Shown: positions 19,746 to 28,517, counted from the first letter of the stretch. The stretch is 43,725 nucleotides of DNA from Alphaproteobacteria bacterium (GCA_021774735.1 JAJFIS010000028.1:1-43725); one strand, 5' to 3'. Program-made: numbers and translations. The notes: generated from the sequence alone by a model not told the origin.

Positions 19746-19886
19746 CATATGCTATTATGGTCGTTAGTAGTTTTGCCATATTTTCTTCGCATTCCCATGT
19801 AAAAGAAAATTAGGCCGTTGCCGTGAGCGCGCTGGCTATGTATCAAGGTGTTGATTACACAAAAAAAGTGACCAAATCTTTTGCCT

Positions 19887-22079
19887 ATGACCCGACCTAA
19901 TAATAAATTTTCCAATGTCTTTCATACAGGGATGAGAAGCCTATTGGTTTGCACCTGCTTGATAGCGCCTGCCGTGGTTCTTTCTGCGCCTGCCTTTGCC
20001 TACCAACAACAGCAAGATGATGAGATTGAGTTTTACGCTGACGACTTGGTTTCTGATGGCGACTTGGGCACTGTTCATGCCAAGGGCCGCGTTGTTCTTA
20101 GGCGGGCTGGTTACACCCTAGAGGCTGGCGAGCTGATTTATTATGAAAAAACGGGTGTGGTTGAAGCTTTTGGTGCAGTCAAAATCACGGCGCCGGATGG
20201 CACATCAATTTTTGCACCCCGCGCCAGAGTGGAAAATGAACTAAAAGATGCTTTTGTTGAAAATGTACGTTTGCTCCTGACCGATGGTGCCCAAGTGGCA
20301 GCTAAGTCAGCCGAGCGCAAAGGTGACGATGGCATAACCGAGTTAGAACGTGCAGTTTATAGCCCCTGCATTGTTTGCCAAGATGGTTCCGGCAAAGCAC
20401 CGCTATGGCAAATCAAGGCGGTTAAGGTGGTTCATGATGCAGGTAAGAAACGCCTTTATTATGATAATGCAACATTGGAATTTCTAGGCATTCCGGTGCT
20501 TTGGCTGCCCTATTTTTCCCATCCTGACCCATCTGTTGACCGTGCAAGTGGCTTATTGCCCATTGGTATTAAGCACCGCCGCGAACTAGGCTTTGTTGTT
20601 GAAGTACCCTACCATCATGTTTTTTCTAAAAGCAAAGATATGACCATCACCCCCATATTAACCAGTCGTGAAGGGCTTGTTTTGGCTGGCGAATATCGAC
20701 AACGAACCCATAATGGCACCTATCAGCTTGGGGGGTCGGTAACCTACACAGATCAACGTGATAACTTTAATGTCTTAACAGGCTCGCATGAGTTTCGCGG
20801 GCATATAACCTCTAAGAACAGTCTTCAACATAATAAAGTTTGGCGTTCATCATTAGATATTAACTGGGCTTCCGATGATACATATTTACGGCGTTATGAC
20901 TTTTCCAAAGCTGACACCCTAACCAGCCAATATCGCCTAGAAGCCATTGATGGCCGAAATTATCTCGGCGCGCGCACCATTGGCTTCCAAGGATTGCGAA
21001 TCGAAGACATTTCTGGCTTAACCGCCCATGCCCTGCCCCTCGTTGACGCTGAATGGGTGCCAAACTGGAAACCCGATGGCGGCACCATCAGCGTCAAAGG
21101 CAGCGCAATGGCACTTTATCGCTCAAGCGGCCAAGACACGGAACGCCTTTCACTATCTGCCAACTGGTTTAAGCGACTGGTTAGCGACAGTGGTTTCATT
21201 CTTGATAATGATATAATGGTCCGATCAGATTTTTATAATATCAGTGAAGCAGACCAGCCTGATGATCCAGCATTTGGTGGCTCTAACGGCTCAAAAACCC
21301 GCCAAGTGGGTTATTTGTCATCTACTTTGAGCTATCCACTAGGTAAGTTCAATGCTTCCGGCAGCCAAATATTAGAACCCATCATTCAGTTAACTCTAGC
21401 CCCAACATCATCCAACTTTTTATCCCTTGGCAATGAAGATAGCCGCGCATTTGAGCTAACCGACCTCAATCTTTTCTCAGCTGAGCGCGCCGCAGGCTTC
21501 GATCTATGGGAAGATGGTAGCCGGATCACCTATGGCTTTCGGTGGCAATGGAACACTGGCGACATTAGCAGCAAAGTAACTTTTGGCCAGTCGTGGCGCT
21601 TCAGCGGTGTGAATGACTTTGTTAGGGGATCGGGCATTGAAGACAATGTCTCTGATTTCGTTGGCAGAGTTGAATTAAGCTATAAGCAAGCCTTTGATTT
21701 GGAAAGCCGGTTCCGCCTAGACCAAAAGACCGGCGCCCTTCGGCGCCATGAAATATATGTCAGGGCAAGGGGGACAAGATTTGAAGCCTCGCTTGGCTAT
21801 CTTCAACTGAACAGAAACCTAAAGTTTATAAACCGTGAGGACCGTGAAGAGCTTAGGGGTGAGGCTTTTTATAAAATAAACGATGAATGGAGCTTAAATG
21901 GCTCCTTCGTTCAAGACTTAACGCGTGGCTATGACGGGGTTGAATATGGCGTTGGGGCGTCATTTCACAATGAATGCTTTGAATTTTCTTTCCAATTTAG
22001 GGAAAACTTCACCCGAGACCGCGATATTGAACCCGGAACATCTATTTTTTTCCGGATAAAATTAAAAAGCCTGGGCTGA
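19887..22079 (+). CDS. lptD: LPS-assembly protein LptD (outer-membrane beta-barrel)
   Basis: Inserts lipopolysaccharide into the outer leaflet of the outer membrane, as the barrel of the Lpt bridge. The 730-residue product has a signal peptide (SLLVCTCLIAPAVVLSAPAFA), an OstA/LptA-like periplasmic domain (about residues 45-170, EIEFYADDLVSDGDLGTVHAKGRVV), the family block ATLEFLGIPVLWLPYFSHPDP, then a long barrel region with alternating aromatic strands ending IFFRIKLKSLG. Cysteines sit in YSPCIVC. The ATG at 19887 lacks a clear ribosome site; TTG at 19881 and ATG at 19932 are alternatives. It heads lptD-surA-pdxA-rsmA. lptF and lptG, usually just upstream, are not present. Confidence 0.93.
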   Translation: MTRPNNKFSNVFHTGMRSLLVCTCLIAPAVVLSAPAFAYQQQQDDEIEFYADDLVSDGDLGTVHAKGRVVLRRAGYTLEAGELIYYEKTGVVEAFGAVKITAPDGTSIFAPRARVENELKDAFVENVRLLLTDGAQVAAKSAERKGDDGITELERAVYSPCIVCQDGSGKAPLWQIKAVKVVHDAGKKRLYYDNATLEFLGIPVLWLPYFSHPDPSVDRASGLLPIGIKHRRELGFVVEVPYHHVFSKSKDMTITPILTSREGLVLAGEYRQRTHNGTYQLGGSVTYTDQRDNFNVLTGSHEFRGHITSKNSLQHNKVWRSSLDINWASDDTYLRRYDFSKADTLTSQYRLEAIDGRNYLGARTIGFQGLRIEDISGLTAHALPLVDAEWVPNWKPDGGTISVKGSAMALYRSSGQDTERLSLSANWFKRLVSDSGFILDNDIMVRSDFYNISEADQPDDPAFGGSNGSKTRQVGYLSSTLSYPLGKFNASGSQILEPIIQLTLAPTSSNFLSLGNEDSRAFELTDLNLFSAERAAGFDLWEDGSRITYGFRWQWNTGDISSKVTFGQSWRFSGVNDFVRGSGIEDNVSDFVGRVELSYKQAFDLESRFRLDQKTGALRRHEIYVRARGTRFEASLGYLQLNRNLKFINREDREELRGEAFYKINDEWSLNGSFVQDLTRGYDGVEYGVGASFHNECFEFSFQFRENFTRDRDIEPGTSIFFRIKLKSLG

Positions 22080-22104
22080 TTTTCCCGAAAGATATCATCT
22101 AGTT

Positions 22105-22113
22105 TGCTATAAT
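22105..22113 (+). promoter_or_regulatory. Candidate extended -10 promoter between lptD and surA
   Basis: TGCTATAAT matches an extended -10 element exactly, in the 132-bp gap, about 98 bp ahead of the surA ATG. No good -35 is visible, as is common for extended -10 promoters. It could give surA-pdxA-rsmA a start separate from lptD. Confidence 0.4.
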
Positions 22114-22211
22114 GCTGCTTGCCTTCGGCCTGCCAGCAGGATAATGAAGAGCCTTGTTAAAATTTGATGCAGTGCCATATAACTGCCTGAATGTTGAGAT
22201 GAACTAAGCTG

Positions 22212-23510
22212 ATGTATAACCGACTTGTAAAATTTGCACCTTTTGGTTTGGCAACTGCCCTAACCTTAGCCTTTAGTTTTAACGGCTCCACCCTTCAACA
22301 AGCAAGTGCCCCAGCGGTGAATGCCGTAGAGGTTTTGGTCAATGACCAACCTATCAGCACCTATGATATTCAACAACGCTTGCAATTAGCTGTCGCCCTT
22401 GTTGGTGGTGTTAAAACCCGCGAAGAATTTGATAAATTCCGCGAGCAAGTTACTGAAAGCCTGATCGATGAACGTCTTCAGCTGCTCACAGCCTTGGAGT
22501 TTGAGTTTGAAGTTCAGGCCGAGTTATTAGAAGATTTCTTTGCTCGCCGGGCACAATCCATGAACCAAACACCCGAAGGTTTAGAACAAGCCCTGCGTGA
22601 GATTGGCTCCAGCAAAAAATCGATGGTCGAGCAAATGCGCGCAGAATTCGCTTGGTCGCAAATCGTTGAAGGTCGTTTTGGCTCATCAGTGGTCGTGTCA
22701 GATGAAGAAGTTGAAGCGGTAATTGCCCGCATCCACGCCAACAAAGGTAAGCTGGAACTGCGTTTGGCTGAAATTATCCTGCGGGTTACCAATCCCACGC
22801 AGGAAGCACAGGTTAAGGCCACCGCAGACCGTATTGTCAGCCAAGTAAGGTCCGGCGCAAATTTTGCCCAACTGGCCCAGCAATTGTCACAGTCCCCATC
22901 AGCCGCCGTGAACGGGGACATCGGCTGGGTGACGGAAGTTGACTTGGACGAAAGCATCAAAGACAGTCTGATTGCTGCCAGTGTTGGTGATATTATTGAA
23001 CCCATTCGCACTGCTGGTGGATATCGTATTTTAGCCATATCTGATCGCCGCCGTATTTTAAGCGTCGATCCGCTTGATGAGCAAATTTCACTGCGTCAAT
23101 TTTATCTTACGCCCGAAACTATTGCTGCTGACCTGCCGATTAAGGCCGTATATGAACAACAAATGAAGGCTATGGAAGGCCAAGTCATTCAGTGCGAAGA
23201 AATTGATGGCATCGCCCAAAAAATGGGGTTAGAGAGCACAACAACACTCGGAACCTTGCGATTGAGAGACTTGATCGAGGACCTGCGTAACCTTGTATCG
23301 CCTCAAACCATAGGTCAGATTAGCCCTATCATTAAAAGTGAAGATGGTTGGCGCGTTCTCATTATTTGTAATCGTGCAATGCCTCAAGTGGCGGAACCTC
23401 AATTTGATCAGATCATGGGTAATATTGAGCAGCAGCGACTGGCGATGATTTCCCGTCGTTATTTGCGTGATGTTCGCCGCGAAGCAATTATCGAACACCG
23501 CGCTCAGTAA
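22212..23510 (+). CDS. surA: Periplasmic chaperone / peptidyl-prolyl isomerase SurA
   Basis: Escorts outer-membrane proteins, including LptD, through the periplasm. The 432 residues begin with a signal peptide (FGLATALTLAFSFNG...). The SurA N-terminal chaperone domain (VEVLVNDQPISTYDIQQRLQLA) contains the usual long helices. A parvulin domain follows from about residue 178 (LRLAEIILRV...SQSPSAAVNGDIGWV). A second, degenerate parvulin-like region covers the C-terminal third. It follows lptD by 132 bp and is separated from pdxA by a single base. Confidence 0.93.
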   Translation: MYNRLVKFAPFGLATALTLAFSFNGSTLQQASAPAVNAVEVLVNDQPISTYDIQQRLQLAVALVGGVKTREEFDKFREQVTESLIDERLQLLTALEFEFEVQAELLEDFFARRAQSMNQTPEGLEQALREIGSSKKSMVEQMRAEFAWSQIVEGRFGSSVVVSDEEVEAVIARIHANKGKLELRLAEIILRVTNPTQEAQVKATADRIVSQVRSGANFAQLAQQLSQSPSAAVNGDIGWVTEVDLDESIKDSLIAASVGDIIEPIRTAGGYRILAISDRRRILSVDPLDEQISLRQFYLTPETIAADLPIKAVYEQQMKAMEGQVIQCEEIDGIAQKMGLESTTTLGTLRLRDLIEDLRNLVSPQTIGQISPIIKSEDGWRVLIICNRAMPQVAEPQFDQIMGNIEQQRLAMISRRYLRDVRREAIIEHRAQ

Positions 23511-23511
23511 T

Positions 23512-24522
23512 ATGTCTGCCCACCAAACCAAACCCATACCGGTTGCCATAACGATGGGCGACCCAAATGCTATTGGGCTTGAGACAATTATTTCAGCTTG
23601 GCAACAGCGACAAGCCAATGGGCTATCCCCTTTTCTGTTATATGCACACCGAGATGCTATAGGTGCAATCGCACCTGATATGGCCGTTGAATTTATTGGT
23701 GGCCCAAATGAGGCAATTGATGTTTTTGATCGGGCCTTACCCGTTATGGAAATTGCCGGAGATTTCACACCTTCGCCCGGTGTGTCCCAGCCCAGTAACA
23801 GCCCCATAATCATAGCAGCGATTGAAAGCGCTACTCGGGCAGCAATGCAAGGTGAGGTGTCGGCGGTCGTTACGGCCCCTATCCATAAAGCTAGTATGGC
23901 ACAGGGTGGCTTTCACCACAGCGGACATACGGGGTTCTTGGCTGAACTATGCGGTCTTCCATCCGACAAAGCTGTCATGATGCTGGCAAACGAGCACTTG
24001 CGCGCGGTCCCGGTAACCATCCACTTGGGCTTAAAAGACGCAATAGCAAGCTTAAAGGCAGAAACCATCATCCACGCCGCCTGCACCACCCATGGCGCAC
24101 TAAGGCGCGACTTTGGCATAGAACATCCACGGCTTGCCATTGCGGGCCTAAACCCCCACGCTGGTGAAGAAGGTTTAATGGGGCTGGAAGATGGTTTAAT
24201 CATCAAACCTGCTATTGATATGCTTCAAGACTTCGGTATTGATGCCACCGGACCTTATCCTGCTGACACACTCTTTCACGCGGAAGCGAGAGCAAAATAT
24301 GACGCTGCGCTTTGCATGTATCATGATCAAGCCTTGATCCCCGTTAAAACATTGGACTTTCATGGCGGCGTGAATGTCACGCTTGGCCTGCCCATTATTC
24401 GCACCAGCCCAGACCATGGCACTGCCTTTGATATTGTCGGCACAGGCACCGCGCGCCCGGACAGTATGATTGCCGCCATACGCATGGCTGCTAATTGCGC
24501 CGATAAGCGCCAAAGCTCATGA
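23512..24522 (+). CDS. pdxA: 4-hydroxythreonine-4-phosphate dehydrogenase
   Basis: NAD-dependent oxidation step of the DXP-dependent vitamin B6 pathway. The 336 residues carry the metal-binding histidines and family blocks: [75 protein letters not shown]. The N-terminal motif reads [10 protein letters not shown] where TMGDPAGIGPE is usual, a mild variation. The ATG at 23512 is one base after the surA stop; an open frame extends upstream inside surA but is not used. Its TGA overlaps the rsmA ATG. Confidence 0.95.
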   Translation: MSAHQTKPIPVAITMGDPNAIGLETIISAWQQRQANGLSPFLLYAHRDAIGAIAPDMAVEFIGGPNEAIDVFDRALPVMEIAGDFTPSPGVSQPSNSPIIIAAIESATRAAMQGEVSAVVTAPIHKASMAQGGFHHSGHTGFLAELCGLPSDKAVMMLANEHLRAVPVTIHLGLKDAIASLKAETIIHAACTTHGALRRDFGIEHPRLAIAGLNPHAGEEGLMGLEDGLIIKPAIDMLQDFGIDATGPYPADTLFHAEARAKYDAALCMYHDQALIPVKTLDFHGGVNVTLGLPIIRTSPDHGTAFDIVGTGTARPDSMIAAIRMAANCADKRQSS

Positions 24523-25388
24523 GTGATAGCATTAATGACTTATCGCCCTTGCGCGACGTTATAAGCCGTCATGATTTACGCGCAAAAAAGTCTTTTGGCC
24601 AAAATTTCTTACTCGATTTAAATCTGACAGCCCGCATTGCCCGTGTGCCAGGTGATATAACAAATGCCCATATCTATGAAGTTGGACCCGGTCCCGGGGG
24701 CTTGACCCGTGGCTTGCTAGCCGAAGGCGCGAAATCTGTCACTGCCGTCGAAATGGATAGCCGCTGCTTACCGGCACTGGCAGAAATAAATGAAGCCAGC
24801 AATGGACGCTTAACTGTGATTGAGGGCAATGCACTTGATATGGATGAGCCATCTTTGATGGGCTTAAAGCCTGGGGAAACTGCCCATATCGTCGCTAACC
24901 TGCCCTATAATGTCGGTACACAGCTCCTCATAAAATGGATGACGTTAGAGAGCTGGCTACCGTGGTATAGCTCGCTTAGTCTGATGTTCCAACGAGAAGT
25001 AGCTGACCGCATTGTCGCCGCGCCCGGCAGCAAAGCTTATGGCCGCTTGAGCGTTCTTGTTCAGTGGCGCGCCAAAGCCAAAATCGCCGTAAAAGTGCCT
25101 GCCGCTGCCTTCACGCCCGCTCCCAAAGTCAATAGCGCCGTTGTACATATTGTACCAACTGAACCAATGAACCCTGACGTTAAACTGCGTGACCTTGAAC
25201 AGCTTGTTGCCCGCGCCTTTGGTCAACGCCGTAAAATGCTGCGGGCGAGTTTAAAGGGCCTCGACGTTGCTGCGATTGAGCTGTTAGAGCGCGCTGAGAT
25301 AGAGCCAACCGCCCGCGCCGAAGAAATCTCTGTGGAAGACTTTGTCCGCATGGCACGGCATTATCGGCTCATATTAGACGCCCGTTAA
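24519..25388 (+). CDS. rsmA: 16S rRNA (adenine1518-N6/adenine1519-N6)-dimethyltransferase
   Basis: Dimethylates two adjacent adenines in helix 45 of 16S rRNA during small-subunit assembly. The 289 residues show [11 protein letters not shown] near the N-terminus, the SAM-binding [10 protein letters not shown] (54-63) and the catalytic NLPYN (127-131). The C-terminal domain contains [15 protein letters not shown]. Translation is coupled to pdxA by an ATGA overlap, a conserved pairing in proteobacteria. The 3' end overlaps the convergent gmk stop by 4 bp. Confidence 0.97.
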   Translation: MSDSINDLSPLRDVISRHDLRAKKSFGQNFLLDLNLTARIARVPGDITNAHIYEVGPGPGGLTRGLLAEGAKSVTAVEMDSRCLPALAEINEASNGRLTVIEGNALDMDEPSLMGLKPGETAHIVANLPYNVGTQLLIKWMTLESWLPWYSSLSLMFQREVADRIVAAPGSKAYGRLSVLVQWRAKAKIAVKVPAAAFTPAPKVNSAVVHIVPTEPMNPDVKLRDLEQLVARAFGQRRKMLRASLKGLDVAAIELLERAEIEPTARAEEISVEDFVRMARHYRLILDAR

Positions 25389-26038
25389 AGTGCCTTATGT
25401 TCATCTTCCAGTGCGCGGACAAAAGCCACCAAGTCCACTTGGCGCACTGTCTTGGCGCGCTCCACCGCTAAAATATTGACCAGTTTATTATATGTCTCGT
25501 CCAAGTCATCATTTACCAGTACATAGTCATATTCTGCCCAGTGGCTAATCTCGGTCATGGCTTCGCTCATGCGGGCTTGCACGACATCCTCAGGGTCCTT
25601 CGCGCGGGTTCTAAGGCGGCTTTCAAGCTCACCAATGCTGGGCGGTAAAATAAACACCCTAACCAGATCGCCCTTCATTTGGCTCTGCGACAATTGCTGG
25701 GTGCCTTGCCAATCAATGTCAAAGAGAACATCTTTGCCCGCTTCCAGCGCGTCTTCCACCGGTTTGCGCGGCGTACCATATCTGTTGCTGAAAACCGTAG
25801 CATATTCAAGCAGTTCATCGCTGTCCACCATGTCTGTGAAGCGGTCTTGGCTGACAAAGTAATAATCTTTGCCGTCAATTTCACCACTTCGGGCCGGGCG
25901 CGTGGTGGCGGACACGGACAGATCAATATCTGCGTCATCGCCCAGCAACATTCTAGATAATGTCGATTTACCAGCGCCGGACGGCGAAGAAAGTACCAAC
26001 ATCAGGCCACGCCGGCGTGAAGAATTTGCAGCAGTCAT
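25385..26038 (-). CDS. gmk: Guanylate kinase
   Basis: Phosphorylates GMP to GDP with ATP. The 217 residues carry the P-loop [10 protein letters not shown] at 17-26, the GMP-binding [23 protein letters not shown] and the lid region [17 protein letters not shown]. The ATG follows TAGGATTT; this TAG is the stop of the duplicated yicC 3' end, so before the islet arrived yicC and gmk were about 12 bp apart and probably co-translated. The islet now separates gmk from the yicC transcript, so it may need a new promoter. Confidence 0.97.
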   Translation of the reverse strand: MTAANSSRRRGLMLVLSSPSGAGKSTLSRMLLGDDADIDLSVSATTRPARSGEIDGKDYYFVSQDRFTDMVDSDELLEYATVFSNRYGTPRKPVEDALEAGKDVLFDIDWQGTQQLSQSQMKGDLVRVFILPPSIGELESRLRTRAKDPEDVVQARMSEAMTEISHWAEYDYVLVNDDLDETYNKLVNILAVERAKTVRQVDLVAFVRALEDEHKAL

Positions 26039-26041
26039 AAA

Positions 26042-26074
26042 AGCGAAATCCTATTCAATATTTTGTATCTGTTC
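26042..26074. repeat. Direct repeat A (gmk side), duplicate of the yicC 3' end
   Basis: These 33 bp match 28855-28887 at 30 positions; the three differences are all transitions. The last 20 bp (26055-26074) are identical. On the minus strand the segment still reads EQIQNIE-stop, the C-terminus of YicC, directly before the gmk ribosome site. It is the distal end of an islet that entered the 3' end of yicC, comparable to an att site. Confidence 0.8.
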
Positions 26075-26240
26075 ATGGGTTGAGATAATAGAAAATTTAA
26101 ACAACGACTTATAAAATAATTTCACCTTATTTCATGCTCCATATCACCACTTCTGTCACGCATTTTATGCAGGCTAACGAAATACTTTGAACAATTCGTA
26201 TTTATTCTCATCTACATCGTGATAGCCACTTATAGACAAA

Positions 26241-26282
26241 AAGTTAAGCCATATTGATTTTTAGAAGGGCTTAACTTATACT
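26241..26282 (+). promoter_or_regulatory. Promoter with 10-bp inverted repeat ahead of the 87-residue gene
   Basis: TTGATT (26254-26259) and TATACT (26277-26282) are 17 bp apart. The perfect inverted repeat AAGTTAAGCC (26241-26250) / GGCTTAACTT (26268-26277) embraces the -35 and reaches the -10, the layout of an operator that would block RNA polymerase. The start codon follows 30 bp later. The repressor would most simply be a product of this operon. Confidence 0.6.
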
Positions 26283-26312
26283 CTTAACTATGTTTAATAT
26301 TATGGCGATGAA

Positions 26313-26576
26313 ATGAAAAAGAACTTTGCGGCATTGTTAACAACAGTGAATGCACCCTACCTAGAACAGGTTGATGGTGCAATCCTTGCTGCTTGCCTGT
26401 CTGATATTAATCTTGCAAAGTCAAAACCTGGTCATATGTCATCGTTTTTTGGTGAAGTGCCTGCTCAATCCCAAAAGATGTTTGCTCTTCATAACGGTGT
26501 GCCTTTAATTAAACTAATAGCCATCGCTGCTGAGTTCGCCGATTATTCTGGTGAAGAATACCCTCTTTACATATGA
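26313..26576 (+). CDS. Unknown small protein, partner of the AbiEii-like gene (putative antitoxin)
   Basis: Family not recognised. The 87-residue protein has no signal peptide or clear membrane segment. It is of mixed charge with a hydrophobic patch near the end (VPLIKLIAIAAEFADYSGEE). Its stop overlaps the ATG of the nucleotidyltransferase gene (ATGA), so the two are translated together, and the order small-gene-first is that of antitoxin-toxin pairs. It is shorter than, and not visibly similar to, the AbiEi winged-helix antitoxin. The role is inferred from position only. Confidence 0.65.
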   Translation: MKKNFAALLTTVNAPYLEQVDGAILAACLSDINLAKSKPGHMSSFFGEVPAQSQKMFALHNGVPLIKLIAIAAEFADYSGEEYPLYI

Positions 26577-27247
26577 ACGCTCAAACGTCTCGCACTTCTG
26601 ATTGGCCTCGCCTTTTTTCTATAGCTTGTGACCTGATTGATCAGGTTAATGAAGATATGGAGATTATCACTGATTGGACTTTTGGTGGCGGTACAGCGAT
26701 GATGCTACAAATTGAACATCGCGAGAGCCATGATGTTGATATATTTCTATCTGACCCTCAGCACTTAAGCTTCCTAAATCCAGAAACTAGGGATTTCAGG
26801 TTTCAGGTTATGCCGAACGAATATGAAGGCGATGGCACACGGTTTAGAAAATTTGCATTTAAAAATATTGGTGAAATTGACTTTATTGTTGCAAGTCATT
26901 GTTCTAGAAATCCTACTTATAAAAAAGAAATTGAAGGCAGAATAGTTTGTCTGGAAACCATAGGCGAAATAATCTCAAAAAAAGTTTGTTATCGCGGGAC
27001 ACATATCAAGCCCCGCGATATATTTGATATTGCAGCAGCCTCCCAATCCCATGAACAAGAAGTTATAGATTCTCTTAGGCAAAACCCTGATGAGCTTCGC
27101 GCTACCATAAGCTACATGAAGAAATTAAAGCCTGAGTTTGTGACCGCGGCAATTAACGACTTAATGATACGGTCTCATTTTAAAGACTTGAGAAAACATG
27201 CTTATGTTGAATGTGGTCGGGTATTTACAGAGGCATCAAAGGAATGA
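26573..27247 (+). CDS. Nucleotidyltransferase, AbiEii/AbiGii toxin family
   Basis: Members of this family act as the toxin of abortive-infection and toxin-antitoxin systems; some transfer nucleotides to tRNA ends. The 224-residue protein has the nucleotidyltransferase core FGGGTAMML (Gly38-40, Thr41) followed by HRESHDVDIF (His49, Arg50, Ser52, Asp54, Asp56), and a third acidic position probably in GEIDFIV (Asp103). The later block IISKKVCYRGTHIKPRDIFDIAA (133-155) is the K..R...RD..D motif typical of AbiEii. All residues expected for activity seem present. The gene overlaps the 87-residue gene by 4 bp. Confidence 0.82.
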   Translation: MNAQTSRTSDWPRLFSIACDLIDQVNEDMEIITDWTFGGGTAMMLQIEHRESHDVDIFLSDPQHLSFLNPETRDFRFQVMPNEYEGDGTRFRKFAFKNIGEIDFIVASHCSRNPTYKKEIEGRIVCLETIGEIISKKVCYRGTHIKPRDIFDIAAASQSHEQEVIDSLRQNPDELRATISYMKKLKPEFVTAAINDLMIRSHFKDLRKHAYVECGRVFTEASKE

Positions 27248-27328
27248 AGCCGTAAAAGAGGCCTAATAAAATTACCTACAAACAACATGAACAAAAAAAC
27301 CATCAATTATTTAAAGCAGTAAGCTTAT

Positions 27329-27406
27329 GTGTAATAGTTCCGACCTTATCTGACAGTTACCGATTTTTCAGTTAGTGACTGTCAGATAAGGTCGGAACTA
27401 TTACAC
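27329..27406. mobile_element. 78-bp palindromic MITE-like remnant of an IS481-type element
   Basis: The perfect 29-bp inverted arms (27329-27357 and 27378-27406) flank a 20-bp centre. The first 57 bp (27329-27385) are identical to the IS481-type end at 43587-43643. The remaining 21 bp are the inverted terminus. The junction falls at ACTGTCAG, which occurs internally in the IS end and as part of the terminal repeat, so a full element could have collapsed by recombination between these short repeats. No target duplication is visible. The hairpin lies between convergent genes and supplies the stop codon of the DUF2971 gene. Confidence 0.8.
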
Positions 27407-28213
27407 TTTAAAACCCGTGAGTAATTTCAAACATTTCTTTTTCTTTTCAAAAGACGCTTCTGATAACCTTGGGTCGAGCATTAATTGGTCAACAAAATCA
27501 TGAGGGTCAACTGGGTATTTATACAATGCTTCAGTTGGCTTTTGTTGCTTTGACACACGGATCAACCGAACCTCTTCTTCATGCTTAAAGGCGCACCTTT
27601 TAACAAAAAGAGTCCTTACAGTATTTACTGTTGTTACTCCGGGAGTAAAGTTTACTATTTTTGCTTTGGAATCAAATACCGTATCGCCAAATTCAACTAA
27701 CTCTTTATCGCCAAAATATTGTACTCGACCAACAAAACCATACCCAATGGCATCCTCACCCAGATGCTCATGTAAACTTTTCAAAAGTTTACGGATTGTT
27801 GTTGTCACTTGTATGCCATTTTTTCCCTGTGAGTAAATACGCCACATTGCATCTGAATTTTTGTTCAGAGTCCAGCATTGCCCATAAAAGTCATCATGAA
27901 AATCGAAAACACCTTTTTCTCCAGATGACAATTGAACCTCAGATTTTAAAATGAAATTTTCAAAAGGGTCATCCCAGTCACTTGGCTTTCTGAGAACATT
28001 TTTTTTATCTTTAAATAGGTTCAGCAAATGTTCTTCCTGCATAATACTATAAATTGGCGTGTCTGGGGATAGACCATCTGCATTTAAAAAATTTCTCATA
28101 AATTTCCAATCATTCACCTTTTTGCTTTTGCGCCAATCAACACTAGTGCACCGAAAAGGTTTCACATAATATTTCCAAGTAATATATTGGCATAATTCAA
28201 TTGTTCCCACCAT
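27401..28213 (-). CDS. DUF2971 domain-containing protein
   Basis: Function unknown; DUF2971 genes are often found in accessory and defence regions. The 270-residue protein has the family features: an early SIMQEEHLLNLF segment, LRKPSDWDDPFENF (near residues 74-87), CWTLNKNSDAMWRIYSQGKNGIQV, and the late RTLFVKRCAFKHEEEVRLIR. The final codon and stop (GTG TAA) are made by the end of the 78-bp IS remnant, so the native C-terminus may have been a few residues longer. No strong ribosome site is visible before the ATG at 28211-28213; an inner ATG (MRNFLNADG) is an alternative. It diverges from parD. Confidence 0.8.
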   Translation of the reverse strand: MVGTIELCQYITWKYYVKPFRCTSVDWRKSKKVNDWKFMRNFLNADGLSPDTPIYSIMQEEHLLNLFKDKKNVLRKPSDWDDPFENFILKSEVQLSSGEKGVFDFHDDFYGQCWTLNKNSDAMWRIYSQGKNGIQVTTTIRKLLKSLHEHLGEDAIGYGFVGRVQYFGDKELVEFGDTVFDSKAKIVNFTPGVTTVNTVRTLFVKRCAFKHEEEVRLIRVSKQQKPTEALYKYPVDPHDFVDQLMLDPRLSEASFEKKKKCLKLLTGFKV

Positions 28214-28229
28214 ATTTTAATACTCATGC

Positions 28230-28265
28230 TTGTCTATTACCAATAGTTACTATATTATGGTAATA
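28230..28265 (+). promoter_or_regulatory. Promoter and operator-like palindrome of the parDE pair
   Basis: TTGTCT (28230-28235) and TATTAT (28253-28258) are 17 bp apart. The inverted repeat TATTACCA (28235-28242) / TGGTAATA (28258-28265) has its arms on the inner edges of the two hexamers. This is a plausible autoregulatory site for the ParD-like ribbon-helix-helix protein, 16 bp ahead of its start. Confidence 0.55.
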
Positions 28266-28280
28266 ACAGGAGATTATATG

Positions 28281-28517
28281 ATGGCAAAAACAACAAGTAT
28301 TGCTTTGGGTGAACATTTTAATGGCTTTGTCAGCGAACAACTGTCCTCTGGCCGCTATGGTTCTGCAAGCGAAGTAGTGCGGGCAGGTCTTCGTATTCTT
28401 GAAGAGAAAGAGACCAAACATCAAGCCCTGCAACAGGCCATTACGGTTGGCATGGAAAGCGGCGTTGCTGAGAATTTTAGCATGGGCTCTCTCCAAAAAG
28501 AACTGGACGCTGAATAG
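28281..28517 (+). CDS. ParD-like ribbon-helix-helix antitoxin
   Basis: The 78-residue protein reads [40 protein letters not shown], the standard ParD/CopG N-terminus for DNA binding and dimerisation, followed by an acidic C-terminal helix that would wrap the toxin. AGGAG lies upstream of two tandem ATGs (28278 and 28281); the second matches the family start. parE begins immediately after the stop (TAG-ATG). It probably represses the promoter at 28230-28258. Confidence 0.88.
   Translation: MAKTTSIALGEHFNGFVSEQLSSGRYGSASEVVRAGLRILEEKETKHQALQQAITVGMESGVAENFSMGSLQKELDAE

Noticed and set aside
19746-19880. Possible lptG remnant ahead of lptD (a short hydrophobic frame near 19750-19805)
   Set aside because: The translated stretch is too short and shows no block recognisable as LptG.
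27318-27416. Search for a target-site duplication around the 78-bp palindrome
   Set aside because: The flanks (ending CTTAT on the left, starting TTTAA on the right) share no convincing direct repeat.
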